From NCBI GenBank assembly GCA_026874595.1, contig CM049311.1, positions 13,049,676 to 13,113,675 on the forward strand: DNA of 64,000 nucleotides. The letters are read 5' to 3'. The notes under the pieces are model-generated. The model saw nothing but the letters and a program-made list of their open reading frames with translations. It was not told the DNA's origin and ran no database searches. The position numbers and the translations under genes are program-made. Below, piece after piece: positions 62,465-64,000 of this stretch. Origin of the DNA: Sipunculus nudus (Eukaryota; Annelida; Sipuncula; Golfingiida; Sipunculidae). Numbering within the stretch: the first letter of the stretch is position 1; every line of letters starts with the position of its first letter.

Positions 62465-62921
62465 TGTACGTATTATAACATCGGTCCCGCTCCAGCCATA
62501 ACAAACACATATGTGACCCCTGACCTCCAGCACCCTTCCGCCATAGGCCGCTTCTACTAAACACGAACCTTCCCCTATTAAGGCTCTGTTTGAGGGCTGA
62601 GACTAATTGTTTTTAAAATCAAAATTTGTAACATTTCAAAGAAACAACTTCTGTTTACACTTCACATGTGCGTGCTTATAAAATATTACTTATAAATATT
62701 GCCGTGAACTCATTACCACAAAACCACCCATGTTTATGTATTTGCCTTTGAACAATTCTTAGCCAACTTATTTTTACGGACTACATCATACCCTCATCAA
62801 TACATTTATATTTACGTCGCTGATGTATTAAGAACCCCAGTCCATTGTGGGTTTTGAATTTCAAAGCCCACAGAACCTAAAAGCAGCTGAGTAGTACTCT
62901 TTGCGAGTCCGATTCGGCGCA
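62465..62921. other. Upstream flank of gene C
   Basis: This should hold the gene C promoter. No TATA, CCAAT or CRE-like set matching genes A and B could be aligned, only AT-rich TTTATAAG-type sequence near 62,680-62,700 on the minus strand. Confidence 0.35.
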
Positions 62922-63887
62922 GTGTGGACTAGGGCCCTGCGCGGGCTGAAAAATTGAACCCGCACCCGCCCCACATCATGCCCTGTCAGCCTGCAGCCCG
63001 CCCCCAAATCAAGGAATTAAATTCAGCCCGCCCCGCCCCGCAGTTAATATGATTCTTTTAGCCCGCAACCGCCCCGCAAAATTTTCTTTCAGCCCGCATC
63101 CGCCCCGCCCCGCCCCGCATTTTTCAAGTTTCCGGCCCGCGGTCCAGCCCGCAAAATAATTAATGGTCAATGCCAGTTACAATTAGACAGCACATGGGGT
63201 TACAATTGGATGAGGAATCCACCTTAGGCTTTGTGCAGTTCCAGGTCAATTGAGTCACCTACAGAGCCAGCTGTAGCCACACACTGTCTACTACAAGAAC
63301 AAAGGTAATCAAGCCCTTGCTTCACTCCCAGCCATATTATATAATTTGTGAGACATGACACAAGTACAGAGTTACAGTCCATATACAACATCAGGCCAGG
63401 TAACTTTATACAAAGTAAAGACCAGCTCCCATTGCAAGGATAATTGTTTAAAGTCTAGATTTCAGATAAAGGATGCTTCATCTATTTTGTTTAACAAATT
63501 GACGTTTTACCTAGAAAAGACACATTTGCATAGTGTTGTTACAACTGTCAGTCAGTGTAAGGGGTTAACAGGAATAAATTATTTTTCTCAAATTTATCTT
63601 TTCATATTACTATTTTTAACGACACCTGAAAACATTTTATACAAAAATACCAATTTCTTCAAATGATAGTTTTTTAAAGTATAATTTTATATTCATGTTT
63701 TACTGAACCGGACAGATCATCAACCCGCGGCCCGCCCCGCCCCGCACAGACGTCATTTCGGCCCGCCCCGCCCCGCACTTTCTTAGATGTAGCCCGCCCC
63801 GCACCGCAGAGATTTCTATGCCCGCGTGCTGCAGGCCCCCGCGGGCTGGTGGTCAAAACCCGCCCCGCGCAGGGCCCTAGTGTGGAC
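62922..63887. mobile_element. Non-autonomous hAT-type DNA element with 8-bp target duplication
   Basis: The element (62,930-63,879, 950 bp) starts TAGGGCCCTGCGCGGG and ends in its inverted copy. It is flanked by an exact 8-bp duplication GTGTGGAC (62,922-62,929 and 63,880-63,887). Both subterminal zones (about 62,940-63,150 and 63,725-63,870) hold many GCCCGCCCCGCCCCGCA-type units in inverted orientation. The central AT-rich part has a 103-codon open frame at 63,355-63,666 without transposase features. Ends of this type with 8-bp duplications are known for hAT elements. The perfect duplication implies a fairly recent insertion. Confidence 0.85.
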
Positions 63888-64000
63888 CACCCGTTTACGT
63901 GAGTTGCTCCAGTTCAAGCAAGAGTTTAACATGGAACTGTGCAGTTGATTAAATCTGAACGCCGTGTCACTTTATGCAAAATCCCTTTTTAATCTAAATT
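63888..64000. other. Non-coding right edge of window
   Basis: No recognisable feature. Confidence 0.4.

Noticed and set aside
62192-62560. A 122-codon plus-strand frame
   Set aside because: It is antisense to exon 2 and the candidate exon 1 of gene C, whose minus-strand homology to genes A and B is clear.
63355-63666. A 103-codon frame inside the hAT-type element
   Set aside because: It has no recognisable transposase motif, no partner exon and a composition typical of AT-rich chance frames.

Overview
The window is AT-rich animal nuclear DNA. It has spliceosomal exons with GT-AG borders, TATA-box promoters, many dinucleotide and trinucleotide tracts, tRNA-headed SINEs, decayed LINE and Penelope-like reverse transcriptases, and DNA-transposon footprints. 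Nothing bacterial or organellar was seen. The repeat style (AGGTCA-rich interspersed repeats, this SINE type, Penelope remnants) suggests a marine invertebrate, perhaps a lophotrochozoan such as a mollusc, but the sequence does not prove the phylum. Almost all open frames in the window are chance frames or microsatellite translations. Real coding sequence is confined to short exons.

The main content is a cluster of four paralogous genes for a small secreted protein that I do not recognise. Gene A (33,324-37,804, +) and gene B (44,207-49,850, +) are intact. They lie in two near-identical blocks of about 9-10 kb (31,490-40,580 and 42,345-52,733). Gene C (62,464-56,973, -) is an older, inverted and apparently intact copy, whose first exon is uncertain. 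Gene D (22,425-25,085, +) is a relic with frame shifts and three stop codons. Each gene has five coding exons: a tiny first exon of 10-22 nt, the rest of the signal peptide with a first amphipathic segment, a Cys-rich linker exon, a long exon with two predicted helices, and a last exon with a strong C-terminal helix ending in FPY-stop. Intron phases are 1-0-0-0.

This phase pattern, the tiny first exon and the helix-per-exon layout match vertebrate long-chain class I helical cytokines and hormones (IL-6, LIF, EPO, growth hormone). My leading hypothesis is an undescribed invertebrate four-helix cytokine-like family. The gene models are seen directly in the sequence. The cytokine assignment is inference.

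Layout: 1-6 kb holds a large candidate CACTA-type element with inverted ends (269-5,930). 6-16 kb is mostly non-coding, with a repeat pair, two SINEs and a large palindrome. 16.5-19.7 kb is a decayed CR1/L2-like LINE. 20-25 kb holds tandem repeats and relic gene D. 25-31 kb is non-coding and ends in a 25/50-bp minisatellite rich in CACGTG. 31.5-52.7 kb is the A/B duplication, each block ending in AGGTCA-rich repeat. 53-56 kb holds a Penelope-like fragment. 56.4-62.5 kb is gene C, with a SINE and a foldback in its fourth intron. 62,930-63,879 is a 950-bp hAT-type non-autonomous element with an exact 8-bp target duplication just upstream of gene C.
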